A DNA stretch of 56,263 nucleotides from contig CAKNJL010000008.1 of assembly GCA_930982035.1 (NCBI GenBank), forward strand, positions 1 through 56,263, given 5' to 3'. Within the stretch, counting starts at the first letter, position 1, and the number at the start of each line of letters is the position of its first letter. Position numbers and translations under genes: made by a program. The notes under the pieces are model-generated. The model saw only the letters and a program-made list of their open reading frames with translations. It ran no database searches and was not told the origin of the DNA. The stretch is from an uncultured Clostridium sp. (GTDB lineage: Bacteria > Bacillota > Clostridia > TANB77 > CAG-508). Of the stretch, positions 1-8,589 are shown piece after piece.

Positions 1-81
1 AAATTTTACGCTAGTAAAATTTGTGTGCAACCACTAGAGCGAAGCGACGTTCTTGTATAGGAAAAACTTGATTTTTCCTAT
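1..81. repeat. Partial copy of a structured intergenic element (two hairpins around GTGTGCA)
   Basis: A 9-bp hairpin (1-9 with 14-22, loop GCTA) is followed by GTGTGCA at 23-29 and a second hairpin with a 10-bp stem (57-66 with 72-81, loop CTTGA). The same order, AT-rich hairpin then GTGTGCA or GTGCA then a second hairpin, occurs at 34534-34690 and 36053-36224, so this looks like a copy cut by the window edge. The second hairpin could also end transcription of a gene outside the window. Confidence 0.5.
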
Positions 82-118
82 TCAATAAAATACTAATCGA
101 AACAACGGTCAGTTACAA

Positions 119-147
119 TTGACATAATTGTATTTTTATGGTAAAAT
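119..147 (+). promoter_or_regulatory. Strong sigma-A promoter, far upstream of the FUSC gene
   Basis: TTGACA (119-124), a 17-bp spacer and TAAAAT (142-147) preceded by TGG, which is an extended -10. It is the best promoter match in this gap but lies about 270 bp before the FUSC start, implying a leader of roughly 260 nt. The leader (155-413) holds small palindromes near 287-302 and 350-364 but no riboswitch I recognise. Confidence 0.6.
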
Positions 148-413
148 TAATAGTGGGAGTTTTATACTTTTAACTTAATTTTTCTTGGTTTTATACTAAG
201 AATTTTCGTTTTATAATTTATAATCTAAAAGTTGTAACCTAAAAATTTATTATAATTTTCAAAACTATATTATATATTTACATTATGAAATCTAAGATTT
301 CAAACACATTTAAAAACTGTTTTACAGCATTTTATAATATATCTAATTATCAACATTGTTGATGATTTATTAATAAACCTTTTAAAATTACTATTTAGAA
401 AGGAGTTGTTGTA

Positions 414-1445
414 ATGAAAAAAATTATTTCTAATAAAATTATTAAAAATATAAAAAAATATTTAAAAAACTTTTTTACCATATTACCAAATGTTGTAATT
501 CCATTAATCATAATGGTTTTTATAGAAAAATTTTTTGGAACAAATAATAGTGTGATTGGTATAATATTAATATTTGTTTGTATGCTAAAAGTAAATCAGT
601 TAAAAAATATAAAATCATACATAGAAATGTCTTTTATGATGATAATAATAGCAATTCTTGCAAGTATAGCTAGCTTAAATTTATATACTTCTGTTGCTTT
701 TAATTTAATAATTCCTTTTATCATTATATATCTTACAACATCTAAACAAAAGGAATCAAATTATTTCCTATATGGATACGAATTTATAATGTTTCAAAGT
801 TATCCAATTGGTCTAACAGAAATACCTGTACGTATTTTAACAATCATTATAGCTCTAGCTATATGCTATATTTATATGAAAATATATAATAGAAAAACAA
901 AAATTGATGAAAATTTGGTTACAGATTTTGATTTAGTTATTTATAATATTAAACATTTTAAGAAAGAATTTAATTTTAAAATACCACGTATACGTTTTGC
1001 TGTACGTACAACCTTTATCTTATGGATTACTTGTGTATTTATGGATATGATAACTGATAGAACTGTTAGAAGTTATTGGCTACCTTTAATTACATATAGT
1101 TGCTTAGAAATAGATAATCAAAAACAAAAAAGCAAATTACTTGCACAAATTGGTGGGGCAACATTAGGTATTGGTATTTTTATACTAATTTTTCACTGGA
1201 TCCCTACAAATGCTTTAATCATATTTATGGCAATTGCATTTACTGCATTGTTCTCTGTAGATAATCAATACTTAAAAAAAGCAATTGGTACAATATTAGG
1301 TATGAGTTTTGTAATCCCTACTTTAGGTGAGGCTGGCGCTATTTTACTTAGATATTCTTATGTTCTAGGCGCAATCACTATTATAGCAATTTTTGAATAC
1401 CTAAGAATAGTAGTTAGAAAAATCGAATATCAACTTTCTCAATAA
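414..1445 (+). CDS. FUSC-family integral membrane protein (aromatic acid exporter-like)
   Basis: The 343-residue protein is strongly hydrophobic, with about eight membrane segments in two groups split by a soluble stretch near residues 155-190. The second half contains a block around 190-260 (RFAVRTTFILWITC, then RSYWLPLITYSCLE and a GGATLGIGIF helix) typical of FUSC / aromatic-acid-exporter family proteins. Family members are thought to move small organic acids or similar solutes outward, but substrates are mostly unknown. The ATG is preceded by AAGGAG at good spacing. It is separated from asd by a long inverted-repeat element, so it is probably transcribed alone. Family confidence is good; substrate cannot be inferred. 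Confidence 0.75.
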   Translation: MKKIISNKIIKNIKKYLKNFFTILPNVVIPLIIMVFIEKFFGTNNSVIGIILIFVCMLKVNQLKNIKSYIEMSFMMIIIAILASIASLNLYTSVAFNLIIPFIIIYLTTSKQKESNYFLYGYEFIMFQSYPIGLTEIPVRILTIIIALAICYIYMKIYNRKTKIDENLVTDFDLVIYNIKHFKKEFNFKIPRIRFAVRTTFILWITCVFMDMITDRTVRSYWLPLITYSCLEIDNQKQKSKLLAQIGGATLGIGIFILIFHWIPTNALIIFMAIAFTALFSVDNQYLKKAIGTILGMSFVIPTLGEAGAILLRYSYVLGAITIIAIFEYLRIVVRKIEYQLSQ

Positions 1446-1451
1446 AGATTA

Positions 1452-1724
1452 AGAGGAGTATTCAATTTGTAAGGAAGTAGAAAAAAGGGGCTATTATAAT
1501 ATAAATAAATGGAACGATTTTGCGTATCTAAATTTGAACTAGAAATTCTTAAAGAAAACAATGTTGGATATGCACGGTACTCGCAGAATGCGAGGGTCAG
1601 AGTGCAAGTAAACATTTTTTTCTTTTAGAATTTCTGTGAAAATTTAGCTTATACAAAATTGTGTAATGATTTTATATTATAATAGCCCCTTTTTTCTACT
1701 TCCTTACAAATTGAATACTCCTCT
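1452..1724. repeat. 273-bp long hairpin (MITE-like) element
   Basis: The first 54 bases (1452-1505) are the exact reverse complement of the last 54 (1671-1724). Pairing continues inward with mismatches: 1542-1559 against 1621-1638, then ATGTT/AACAT, TGCAC (1571-1575) against GTGCA (1602-1606), and a tip CTCGCA-GAA-TGCGAG (1580-1594). The whole unit therefore folds as one hairpin. No protein is encoded. On the plus strand the right arm reads AGCCCCTTTTTTCT, so it could also terminate FUSC transcription. Together with 1-413, this accounts for the gene-free stretches at the left end. Confidence 0.75.
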
Positions 1725-1733
1725 ATTACCATA

Positions 1734-1762
1734 TTGCACAACTATTTTTTTTATGGTAAAAT
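1734..1762 (+). promoter_or_regulatory. asd promoter
   Basis: TTGCAC (1734-1739), 17-bp spacer, TGG-TAAAAT (-10 at 1757-1762). It sits immediately after the long hairpin element and about 90 bp before the asd start, so asd has its own promoter independent of the upstream gene. Confidence 0.65.
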
Positions 1763-1851
1763 TTCCTTGTAAAAGTATATTTAACAAAAAATTATATAAA
1801 TATATAATTTTTACTGTATATCAGACATATACTTTTATGGGAGGAATTGTT

Positions 1852-2844
1852 ATGAAAAATAAATACAAAATAGCAATCGTAGGAGCCAGTGGTATTGTTG
1901 GGAGAACTGCTCTAAAAGTTTTAGAAGAAAAAGCATTCCCAAATGTTGAATACACTCTATTTTCTTCTGAAAAATCTGCTGGTAAAAAAATTGAATTTCT
2001 AGGAATCAATTATATTGTTCAAGAATTGAAAGAAGATTCTTTTGACAAAAAATTTGACTATGCAATATTTTGTGCTGGTGGAGATGTTTCAAAAAAATAT
2101 ATACCTTTAGCAGTAGAAAAAAATTGTATATGTATTGACAATAGTAGTGTCTATAGGATGGATCCTGCTGTTCCTTTAGTTGTACCAGAAGTAAATATGG
2201 ATGATGCTTTTAAAAATAATGGAATCATTGCTAACCCTAATTGTTCTACTATACAAGCTGTTGTTCCATTAAAACCTCTAGATGACAAATATAATATTAA
2301 AAGGATAGTTTATTCTACATATCAAGCTGTTTCTGGTGCAGGAAGAGAAGGAATTGAAGATTTAGAAAATGGCATAAATGGATTTGCTCCTAAAAAATTT
2401 CCTTATCCTATTGTTAATAACTGTTTACCACATATAGATGTTTTTATGGAAGATGGCTATACAAAAGAAGAACATAAAATGATAAATGAAACTAGAAAAA
2501 TTCTTCATAAACCAGATTTGCCTATCACAGCTACAACTGTTAGGGTTCCCGTTTTAAATTGTCATAGTGAATCTATTAACATAGAATTTGAAAAAGATTT
2601 TGATTTATATGATATAAGACAATTGCTACAAAATTTTCCTGGAGTTATAGTTGTTGATGATATAGAAAAAAATTATTATCCAATTGCAACTAAAGCTGAT
2701 GGATATGATGAAGTTTTTGTGGGTAGAATTAGAAGAGATTTTAGTGTAAAAAATGGTCTTAATTTATGGGTAGTTGCAGATAATTTAAGAAAAGGCGCAG
2801 CAAGTAATGCTATACAAATACTAGAAGGACTGATAGAACAATAG
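1852..2844 (+). CDS. asd: Aspartate-semialdehyde dehydrogenase
   Basis: Catalyses NADPH-dependent reduction of L-aspartyl-4-phosphate to aspartate semialdehyde, the branch-point step to lysine/diaminopimelate, threonine and methionine in the cytoplasm. The 330-residue product has the N-terminal nucleotide-binding motif IVGASGIVGRTA, the catalytic cysteine in NPNCSTIQ (Cys131) and the RVPV...HSES region with the active-site histidine near residue 238; length is normal. I chose the ATG at 1852 because GGGAGGAATT lies just upstream; the open frame extends 62 codons further but without a ribosome site and through the promoter. It is flanked by the 273-bp hairpin upstream and a 106-bp hairpin downstream and is convergent with the next gene. 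Confidence 0.95.
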   Translation: MKNKYKIAIVGASGIVGRTALKVLEEKAFPNVEYTLFSSEKSAGKKIEFLGINYIVQELKEDSFDKKFDYAIFCAGGDVSKKYIPLAVEKNCICIDNSSVYRMDPAVPLVVPEVNMDDAFKNNGIIANPNCSTIQAVVPLKPLDDKYNIKRIVYSTYQAVSGAGREGIEDLENGINGFAPKKFPYPIVNNCLPHIDVFMEDGYTKEEHKMINETRKILHKPDLPITATTVRVPVLNCHSESINIEFEKDFDLYDIRQLLQNFPGVIVVDDIEKNYYPIATKADGYDEVFVGRIRRDFSVKNGLNLWVVADNLRKGAASNAIQILEGLIEQ

Positions 2845-2950
2845 AGACAAAGAGGGCCAGGTTATGATGTGTATGCAAAATGTCGAATATTGTCACTTTT
2901 GACAATATTCGACATTTTGCATACACATCATAACCTGGCCCTTTTTGTCT
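2845..2950. terminator. 106-bp near-perfect hairpin between convergent genes
   Basis: Arms 2845-2894 and 2901-2950 are reverse complements at 49 of 50 positions, with the 6-base loop ACTTTT. The plus-strand right arm ends CCTGGCCCTTTTTGTCT, so it can terminate asd, and on the other strand the 2961-3299 gene. The arms are far longer than an intrinsic terminator needs, so a mobile palindromic element is possible. Both arms contain a TGTCGAA heptamer (2881-2887 and its complement 2908-2914). Confidence 0.7.
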
Positions 2951-2960
2951 GTTTTGTTTG

Positions 2961-3299
2961 CTATACATTTTTCCATAGCCAATCTAAACTATTGTCTATA
3001 CTTTTCTTGTTCATCTTTTTAGCTTCTATATCATCTACCCATAGATATGCAAAGAATGAAACAAATATAAATGCAAAATCAATCGCTACACATCTTGCAA
3101 GAACTGGCAACATTTGTGCATATTCTTCTGGTAATCTTACTAGTTGTACAGCATGCATTATTAACATTGCTAAATAGAAAAACAATACAATTCCTGCTAT
3201 ATAGCTCTTTTTTAATTCTTGAGCTAAATATATTAAAAGCACAGTAGCAATAATCATTAACAATAAATTTAAAATATTTGATATATCAAATATAAACAT
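2961..3299 (-). CDS. Small hypothetical membrane protein
   Basis: A 112-residue protein with about three or four predicted membrane segments (residues roughly 6-25, 33-55, 64-90) and a charged C-terminal tail rich in Lys, Asp and Trp. I do not recognise a family. The ATG is preceded by GGGGAGGCGG and a promoter at 3330-3358, so expression looks real. It is convergent with asd and downstream of glmM, which has the same orientation. No function is assigned. Confidence 0.65.
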   Translation of the reverse strand: MFIFDISNILNLLLMIIATVLLIYLAQELKKSYIAGIVLFFYLAMLIMHAVQLVRLPEEYAQMLPVLARCVAIDFAFIFVSFFAYLWVDDIEAKKMNKKSIDNSLDWLWKNV

Positions 3300-3329
3300 C
3301 TACTCCGCCTCCCCATAATTTATACTATA

Positions 3330-3358
3330 ATATTATCATTATGTTTATAATATATCAA
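3330..3358 (-). promoter_or_regulatory. Promoter of the small membrane protein gene
   Basis: Read on the minus strand: TTGATA (3353-3358), 17-bp spacer, TAATAT (3330-3335) with an upstream TG. It lies about 30 bp before the start codon of the 2961-3299 gene. Confidence 0.5.
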
Positions 3359-3399
3359 TACATTTTTATTTACATTTGTATTACAAATTCATTACAAGC

Positions 3400-4764
3400 T
3401 TATTTTAATTTTTTTTCTATTAAATTTGCTATTTCTTGCGCTCTTTTTGTTATATATTCTTGGTCTTCTCCTTCTATCATTACTCTAACCAAAGGTTCTG
3501 TTCCTGATGGTCTTATTAATACTCTTCCATTCCCTGCAAATTCTTTTTCTACTTCACTAATTGCCTTTTTTATATCTTCATCTTTTTCATAATCATATTT
3601 TTTATCTGAATTCACTTTTGCATTTATTAATACTTGTGGATATAGTTTTATTATACTTGCTAATTCTGATGCTTTTTTGTTTTCTTCTAACATTGTTTGT
3701 ATTAGCATTAATGATGTTAATATTCCATCTCCTGTTGGATTATAATCAAGCAAAATTACATGACCTGATTGCTCTCCTCCTAGGTTATAACCTTCTTTTA
3801 GCATTTCTTCTAATACATATCTATCTCCTACTTTTGTTTGTATTAATTGCAAACCGTTTTTTTCAGTATATTTATTTAATCCTAAATTACTCATAACTGT
3901 TGCTACAATTGTATCTTTATTTAACTTTCCTTTTTTTCTTAGATTTGAAGATATAATTGCTAATAACTTATCTCCATCTATTTCGTTTCCGTTTTCATCT
4001 ATTGCTAAACATCTATCTCCATCTCCATCATATGCAATTCCTAAACTCATTTTATTTTCAACTACAAATTTTTTCAAGCCTTCTAAATGTGTAGATCCAC
4101 AATTTTCATTGATATTGATTCCATCTGGATTGTTATTTATGATTCTGTGTTTTATTCCTAGTTCCTTGAAAATTCTATCTGCTACAGCATAAGTTGCTCC
4201 ATTAGCTGTATCAATTGCTACTTCAAAATCGTCTTTTAAATGTTTTTCAATATTATCATCAAAATTCTTTCTAAAGAAATATATGTATTCATTGACTAAA
4301 TCAAAACTATATTCTGATACCCCTATTTTTTCATTTTTTGCTGTTAGTTCATCTAATTTACCTGAATCCATAACTTCTTCAATTTCTTCTTCTAAAGAAT
4401 CTGGTATTTTTGTTCCTTTATTACTAAAAAATTTTATTCCGTTGAATTCAAATGTATTGTGTGATGCTGATATAACAACACTTGCATCTGCTTTCAATTT
4501 TCTTGTTAAATATGCAACTGCAGGTGTTGGCAATACTCCTAATAATTTTACATTTGCTCCATAGCTTAAAAATCCTGCTGTCATCGCACTTTCTATCAAT
4601 GTTCCTGATATACGTGTGTCTCTTCCTATCAATATTGTTGGTGTATGATCAGTATGTTTTGATAATACATATGCTCCTGCTTTTGCTACCTTATATACTA
4701 ACTCTGGTGTTAATTCTGTATTTGCTATTCTTCTGATTCCATCAGTTCCAAAATATTTTCTCAT
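3400..4764 (-). CDS. glmM: Phosphoglucosamine mutase
   Basis: Converts glucosamine-6-phosphate to glucosamine-1-phosphate, the step leading to UDP-GlcNAc for peptidoglycan and surface polysaccharide. The 454-residue protein begins with the GlmM signature KYFGTDGIRR, has the phosphoserine loop SASHN (Ser101), the metal loop DGDGDR (246-251) and the C-terminal phosphate-binding RPSGTEPLVRVM. Length is typical. It follows cpsB after a 252-bp gap in which I see no clear terminator, so it may be partly co-transcribed with the polysaccharide genes, fitting its precursor role. Confidence 0.95.
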   Translation of the reverse strand: MRKYFGTDGIRRIANTELTPELVYKVAKAGAYVLSKHTDHTPTILIGRDTRISGTLIESAMTAGFLSYGANVKLLGVLPTPAVAYLTRKLKADASVVISASHNTFEFNGIKFFSNKGTKIPDSLEEEIEEVMDSGKLDELTAKNEKIGVSEYSFDLVNEYIYFFRKNFDDNIEKHLKDDFEVAIDTANGATYAVADRIFKELGIKHRIINNNPDGININENCGSTHLEGLKKFVVENKMSLGIAYDGDGDRCLAIDENGNEIDGDKLLAIISSNLRKKGKLNKDTIVATVMSNLGLNKYTEKNGLQLIQTKVGDRYVLEEMLKEGYNLGGEQSGHVILLDYNPTGDGILTSLMLIQTMLEENKKASELASIIKLYPQVLINAKVNSDKKYDYEKDEDIKKAISEVEKEFAGNGRVLIRPSGTEPLVRVMIEGEDQEYITKRAQEIANLIEKKLK

Positions 4765-5016
4765 TGTTATACTTCCTTCCTTTTAATTTAATTTGCCTTT
4801 CTTTTGTGTATTTTCTAATTTATATTATTCAAATTTTAATATTTTTATTCTTTTGAAGTCAGACAAACTCTGTTTTTAATATATATTGATTTATATTATT
4901 TTGCATCACACTGTATTTTTATTTAATATAATTTCAACTATGCTGTAAATTATCTTTTTATCTTTCAATTTTCAGCCATACTATACATAATTGAATCAAA
5001 CTATATTTTTATACAA

Positions 5017-5799
5017 TTATCTTTTGAAATTCATTATAAACTTTTCTTTTAATGTTAACTTAAAATCTAATGGTTCATCTATTTCGATTTTTTTATTTTT
5101 CAACACTAATTCTGGATTTGTTGTAGTTAATTCTTCTAATTTTTCTTCACCTATAATATCAGCTATTTCATCTAAAATTTGTGGGATTTTAGGATATATT
5201 GTGTTTTGTCTATGAACATCTGAACCTAGAAAATGTATCATATTATTCTCAAAAAATCTTGTAACTATCATTTGTGCCTTTTCACCATATTGTCCTATTA
5301 TACTTCCATAATTTGCTTGCATTAATACACCTTTTTCAATTAAATCATAAATTAAATCTGGATCTTTTTGTACAAAACTATATCTTTCTGGATGTGCTAA
5401 TATTGGCACTAATTTATATTGTAGCATATCATATACAACATCATATAAATTCATAGGCTCTGCATTTAATGGTAATTCAAATAAAACATAACTTGTATCA
5501 TTTATTGTTGATGCTTTTCTTTTTTCCAATAATTCTATAATTTTATTTGAAAAATATATTTCATTTCCTAAATATAAGTTTGTATTTATATTTTTAGTTT
5601 TCAAATTTTCTAAAATAGCTTTTACCCATACTTCTCTTTCTGGGACATCTGTTTCATAATAATTTTCCATATAATGTGAAGTTGATATTATTGCTTTAAA
5701 TCCTACTTTTTCTGCCTCTTTTATTAGGTTAAATGTTTCTTCTATACTTCTTGAACCATCATCTATATTTGGTAATATATGTGAATGAAAGTCTATCAT
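5017..5799 (-). CDS. cpsB: CpsB/YwqE-type PHP-family tyrosine-protein phosphatase
   Basis: A manganese-dependent phosphatase that removes phosphate from the tyrosine kinase CpsD and so tunes capsule assembly. The 260-residue product starts MIDFHSHILPNIDDGS, the PHP metal site (His5, His7), and carries HPERY in the middle and SDVHR near residue 197, all expected metal ligands. The start has AAGGAG upstream. It is third in the CpsC-CpsD-CpsB order, separated from cpsD by 134 bp that include a hairpin overlapping the cpsD stop, which may lower its expression relative to the kinase. Confidence 0.93.
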   Translation of the reverse strand: MIDFHSHILPNIDDGSRSIEETFNLIKEAEKVGFKAIISTSHYMENYYETDVPEREVWVKAILENLKTKNINTNLYLGNEIYFSNKIIELLEKRKASTINDTSYVLFELPLNAEPMNLYDVVYDMLQYKLVPILAHPERYSFVQKDPDLIYDLIEKGVLMQANYGSIIGQYGEKAQMIVTRFFENNMIHFLGSDVHRQNTIYPKIPQILDEIADIIGEEKLEELTTTNPELVLKNKKIEIDEPLDFKLTLKEKFIMNFKR

Positions 5800-5910
5800 T
5801 TTTCTTTTGCTCCTTTATCATTTTTTCGTACTCTATTAGTATATCGTTAAGTTAGTTTTTTTTCAATATCTTTTATCGAATTTTGTAATTTTTTGACGAT
5901 TTTTTGTTAC

Positions 5911-5939
5911 AAAAAGACCAGTGAGATATCACACTAGCC
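5911..5939 (-). terminator. Hairpin at the end of cpsD
   Basis: Minus strand GGCTAGTG pairs with CACTGGTC (5932-5939 with 5916-5923, two G-U pairs) and is followed by a run of five T. It overlaps the last cpsD codons and precedes cpsB, so it is probably a partial terminator. Confidence 0.5.
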
Positions 5940-6983
5940 TTTATTACTATTTAAATTTTTCTTTTCTTTATCTAAATATGCATTTATTTGATTTAGAATT
6001 TCTGTTGTCTTATCTAAAGAAACATCTTCTGTCTTTTCTATATTTATTTTTCTTTGTAATTCATTTGATTGATTATTATTTAATTCTTTTTGTTGTTGCC
6101 TCATTTTCATATCCTGATTAGTTTTTATTTCTGAATTGTTTCTTTTTGCTTGTGTATTTCTTATTGTTTGAGGATTTTCTGGTCTCACTCTTCTTTTCAT
6201 CTCTTCTACTCTATTACGTTTAAAACCTGACATTATATTATTAGATGACCTCGAATTTTTAGGTTTCATTCCTTTTTTAGACATAGTCGTTGAACCATAG
6301 TAATATGATTGTTCATATTTTCTAACAGATACTGGTATTTTATTTAATACAACACCTGCTATTTTTCCTCCGACATTTTGTATATTTGTAACGATTTTTT
6401 GTAAGTCATCTTTTTTAGTTTGTTTATACGCTGTTACTATAACTGTAGAATCTACAATTCTAGAAAGAATAATTGCATCTGTTACTAATTCACAAGGTGT
6501 TCCATCAATAATAACTATATCACATAATTCTTTTAATCTGTCTAATAAGCTTATCATTTTTGTAGAAATTAATAATTCTGATGGATTTGGTGGTATGTTT
6601 CCTGCTGACATTATATAAAGATTTTTTACTTGTGTTTCTTGTATATAATCTGCTAAATCATCTGAGATTTCTTCTCCAGTGTTTATATCAAATCCAGATA
6701 AATAGTTAGATAAACCTGGTCTTGGTGAAACTTCAAATATTGTATATTGTCTTCCTTTTCTCATGTCAGCATCAACCAATATTACTTTTTTACCTGCTTG
6801 TGCAAATGTAACAGCCAAATTTGCTGTTACCCAGCTTTTACCTTCACCTGGTAATGTTGATGTAATTAATAATGTTTTTAATTTATTATTTGTATTCATA
6901 AATTGTATGTTTGTTCTTAATGTTCTAAAAACTTCAGAAACAGGAGATTTTGGGTCTCTGTGTGCTATTAATTCTTTTTTCAC
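5934..6983 (-). CDS. cpsD: CpsD-type bacterial tyrosine kinase (BY-kinase)
   Basis: Cytoplasmic kinase of a Wzc/CpsCD-type system controlling polysaccharide polymerisation. The 349-residue protein has Walker A PGEGKSWV (45-52), Walker A' VILVDADMRKGRQ (67-79) and a Walker B-like VIIDGTP. A tyrosine cluster YEQSYYYG (about 219-226) may be the autophosphorylation site, but it is followed by an unusually long, charged, Asn/Gln-rich C-terminal extension of about 120 residues, longer than in usual CpsD proteins. It starts with GTG overlapping the TAG stop of cpsC by one base, with GGAGG upstream, so the two are translationally coupled. Confidence 0.92.
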   Translation of the reverse strand: MKKELIAHRDPKSPVSEVFRTLRTNIQFMNTNNKLKTLLITSTLPGEGKSWVTANLAVTFAQAGKKVILVDADMRKGRQYTIFEVSPRPGLSNYLSGFDINTGEEISDDLADYIQETQVKNLYIMSAGNIPPNPSELLISTKMISLLDRLKELCDIVIIDGTPCELVTDAIILSRIVDSTVIVTAYKQTKKDDLQKIVTNIQNVGGKIAGVVLNKIPVSVRKYEQSYYYGSTTMSKKGMKPKNSRSSNNIMSGFKRNRVEEMKRRVRPENPQTIRNTQAKRNNSEIKTNQDMKMRQQQKELNNNQSNELQRKINIEKTEDVSLDKTTEILNQINAYLDKEKKNLNSNKG

Positions 6984-7714
6984 TATCTTCTACCTCCTTT
7001 TTTCTTTTTAAGTTTTTCCATTTCCATATCATACATAGGTATAGATGCAAGTACTGGTATTTTTATACTCTTTTCAATATCTTCTTGCGTTTTTACAGTT
7101 GTATCTAACATATTAGCAATTAATACATACATTACAGCAACAACTATACCTATAAATATAAATATAGCTACATCTTTTGTATGGTTGATATTAGATGGTG
7201 TACTTGCTACTTCACCTTGATCTACTATATATACATTATTTATTTTATATATTTCGCCTGCAATTTTTTCTTTAAATACATTTGCTATTTCATTTACAAT
7301 TTTAGCTGCATATGTAGGATTTTCATTTGATACTGTTATTTCTATTAATTCTGTATCTTCAACTGCTGTAACCTCTATGTTTTTTCTTAATGCTTCTTCA
7401 TCTATATTGATTCCTAAATTTGCTATAACTTGTCCTAATATATTTTTGCTTTTTACTAGTTCACTGTATGTTGCAACTAGTTTAGAGTTAATAGTAATAT
7501 CTGTTGTTGTAATTGATTCTGTTGTTTGATTTTCTGCACCATTTCCACTTTCTGTTCCAACTAAAACCAATGTAGATGATGAACTATACATTGGTGTTGT
7601 AAATCCTACTGTATATATAATTCCTATTACCATAAATATTAATACTATTAATATTATTTGTTCTTTTTTATGCCAAAATATTTCAAATAACTCTTTTAAA
7701 TCTAATTCTTCCAT
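6983..7714 (-). CDS. cpsC: CpsC/YveK-type polysaccharide co-polymerase (Wzz domain)
   Basis: Membrane adaptor that activates the CpsD kinase and sets chain length. The 243-residue protein has an N-terminal membrane segment (about 18-36), an extracytoplasmic Wzz-type domain, and a second membrane segment (about 178-198) followed by a short cytoplasmic tail (VKTQEDIEKSIKIPVLASIP) of the kind that contacts the kinase. Adjacent and coupled to cpsD, as in Gram-positive capsule loci where the Wzc functions are split in two. Confidence 0.92.
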   Translation of the reverse strand: MEELDLKELFEIFWHKKEQIILIVLIFMVIGIIYTVGFTTPMYSSSSTLVLVGTESGNGAENQTTESITTTDITINSKLVATYSELVKSKNILGQVIANLGINIDEEALRKNIEVTAVEDTELIEITVSNENPTYAAKIVNEIANVFKEKIAGEIYKINNVYIVDQGEVASTPSNINHTKDVAIFIFIGIVVAVMYVLIANMLDTTVKTQEDIEKSIKIPVLASIPMYDMEMEKLKKKKGGRR

Positions 7715-7725
7715 AATATCTCCTT

Positions 7726-8574
7726 TTATTGTTCTACATTTTCACTTTCTTCTTTTTTACAACTTTTAATGAATGCAAAAACGATTATTACCACTAAGCC
7801 AATAATTGATAATGCTATTCCAATAGTTGTTAAATTACTTAAAATTGTACTTATTATATCTCTTAGAGATATTGAAACTGCATCATTTAATATTGTAATA
7901 TTTTGTATCTTTACTTTTGCATTTATTAGCATATTTACCAATATATAGAACACTCCTGAAGACATTAATGCTGAACCTATTAACATTAATCCTGTCATAA
8001 AATCTTTAATTGATAAAATTATAATTATTATAAATGCTACTGCTATTCCTATTATACTAACTTTTTGTAACTTATCCACAATATTTCTTGCTTTTTCTAG
8101 CATATTATTGATTGAATTTTCATAACTAGTTTTTGTTATAGTATCTTTATATTGTTCTGTTATCTTTTTAATAAATTCATCTACAGTTTTTTGTTGTGTA
8201 GCTGATAACTTATGATCTAATGAATTTTCTATATTATTTCTTAAGTTTGTTTCTATTTCTGTTACATCTACCTCTTCATTTGTTCCATCATATATATTAT
8301 TTATTATTATTTTTGTATCATTTTCAACTTTTTCTGGTGATACTATATTTTCTAAAACATTTTCATCTAAACCTGATTGGTAAATATAATTTTCAAAATC
8401 ACTTTTTACCGCGGTATTAATATTTGCATAATAATTTGTTTCATCTAATTTTGCTAAAATGAATTCTTTATTTAATATTGTAGAGGAAGCTACATTTACA
8501 ATGATTAATGCAATTACACATATTGTTAATATAATGGCAATTATAAATTTTATTATATTTAATAATATTTTCAT
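7726..8574 (-). CDS. Unknown membrane protein between sortase and cpsC
   Basis: The 282-residue protein has one N-terminal membrane segment (about 8-30), a roughly 140-residue polar domain likely outside the cell with helical, charged sequence, then three C-terminal membrane segments (about 172-190, 193-217, 248-272). I recognise no family. It lies 11 bp upstream of cpsC and 15 bp downstream of the sortase gene, all in one direction, so it is very likely in the same operon and connected with the surface polysaccharide or the sortase-anchored protein. A GAAAGGA site precedes the ATG. Confidence 0.7.
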   Translation of the reverse strand: MKILLNIIKFIIAIILTICVIALIIVNVASSTILNKEFILAKLDETNYYANINTAVKSDFENYIYQSGLDENVLENIVSPEKVENDTKIIINNIYDGTNEEVDVTEIETNLRNNIENSLDHKLSATQQKTVDEFIKKITEQYKDTITKTSYENSINNMLEKARNIVDKLQKVSIIGIAVAFIIIIILSIKDFMTGLMLIGSALMSSGVFYILVNMLINAKVKIQNITILNDAVSISLRDIISTILSNLTTIGIALSIIGLVVIIVFAFIKSCKKEESENVEQ

Positions 8575-8589
8575 TGTTGGTTTTCCTTT

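Noticed and set aside
1452..1724. Long hairpin as a group II intron, retron or known riboswitch
   Set aside because: No reverse transcriptase or catalytic core motifs, and no consensus of a riboswitch I know; it is best described as an inverted-repeat element.
1666..1851. Extended N-terminus of aspartate-semialdehyde dehydrogenase
   Set aside because: The extension overlaps the hairpin element and the promoter, and the family starts at MKNKYKIAIVGASG with a good ribosome site.
2869..3177. Plus-strand reading frame over the hairpin and the small membrane protein gene
   Set aside because: It runs through the hairpin, lacks a ribosome site and is antisense to a gene with promoter and GGAGG signal.
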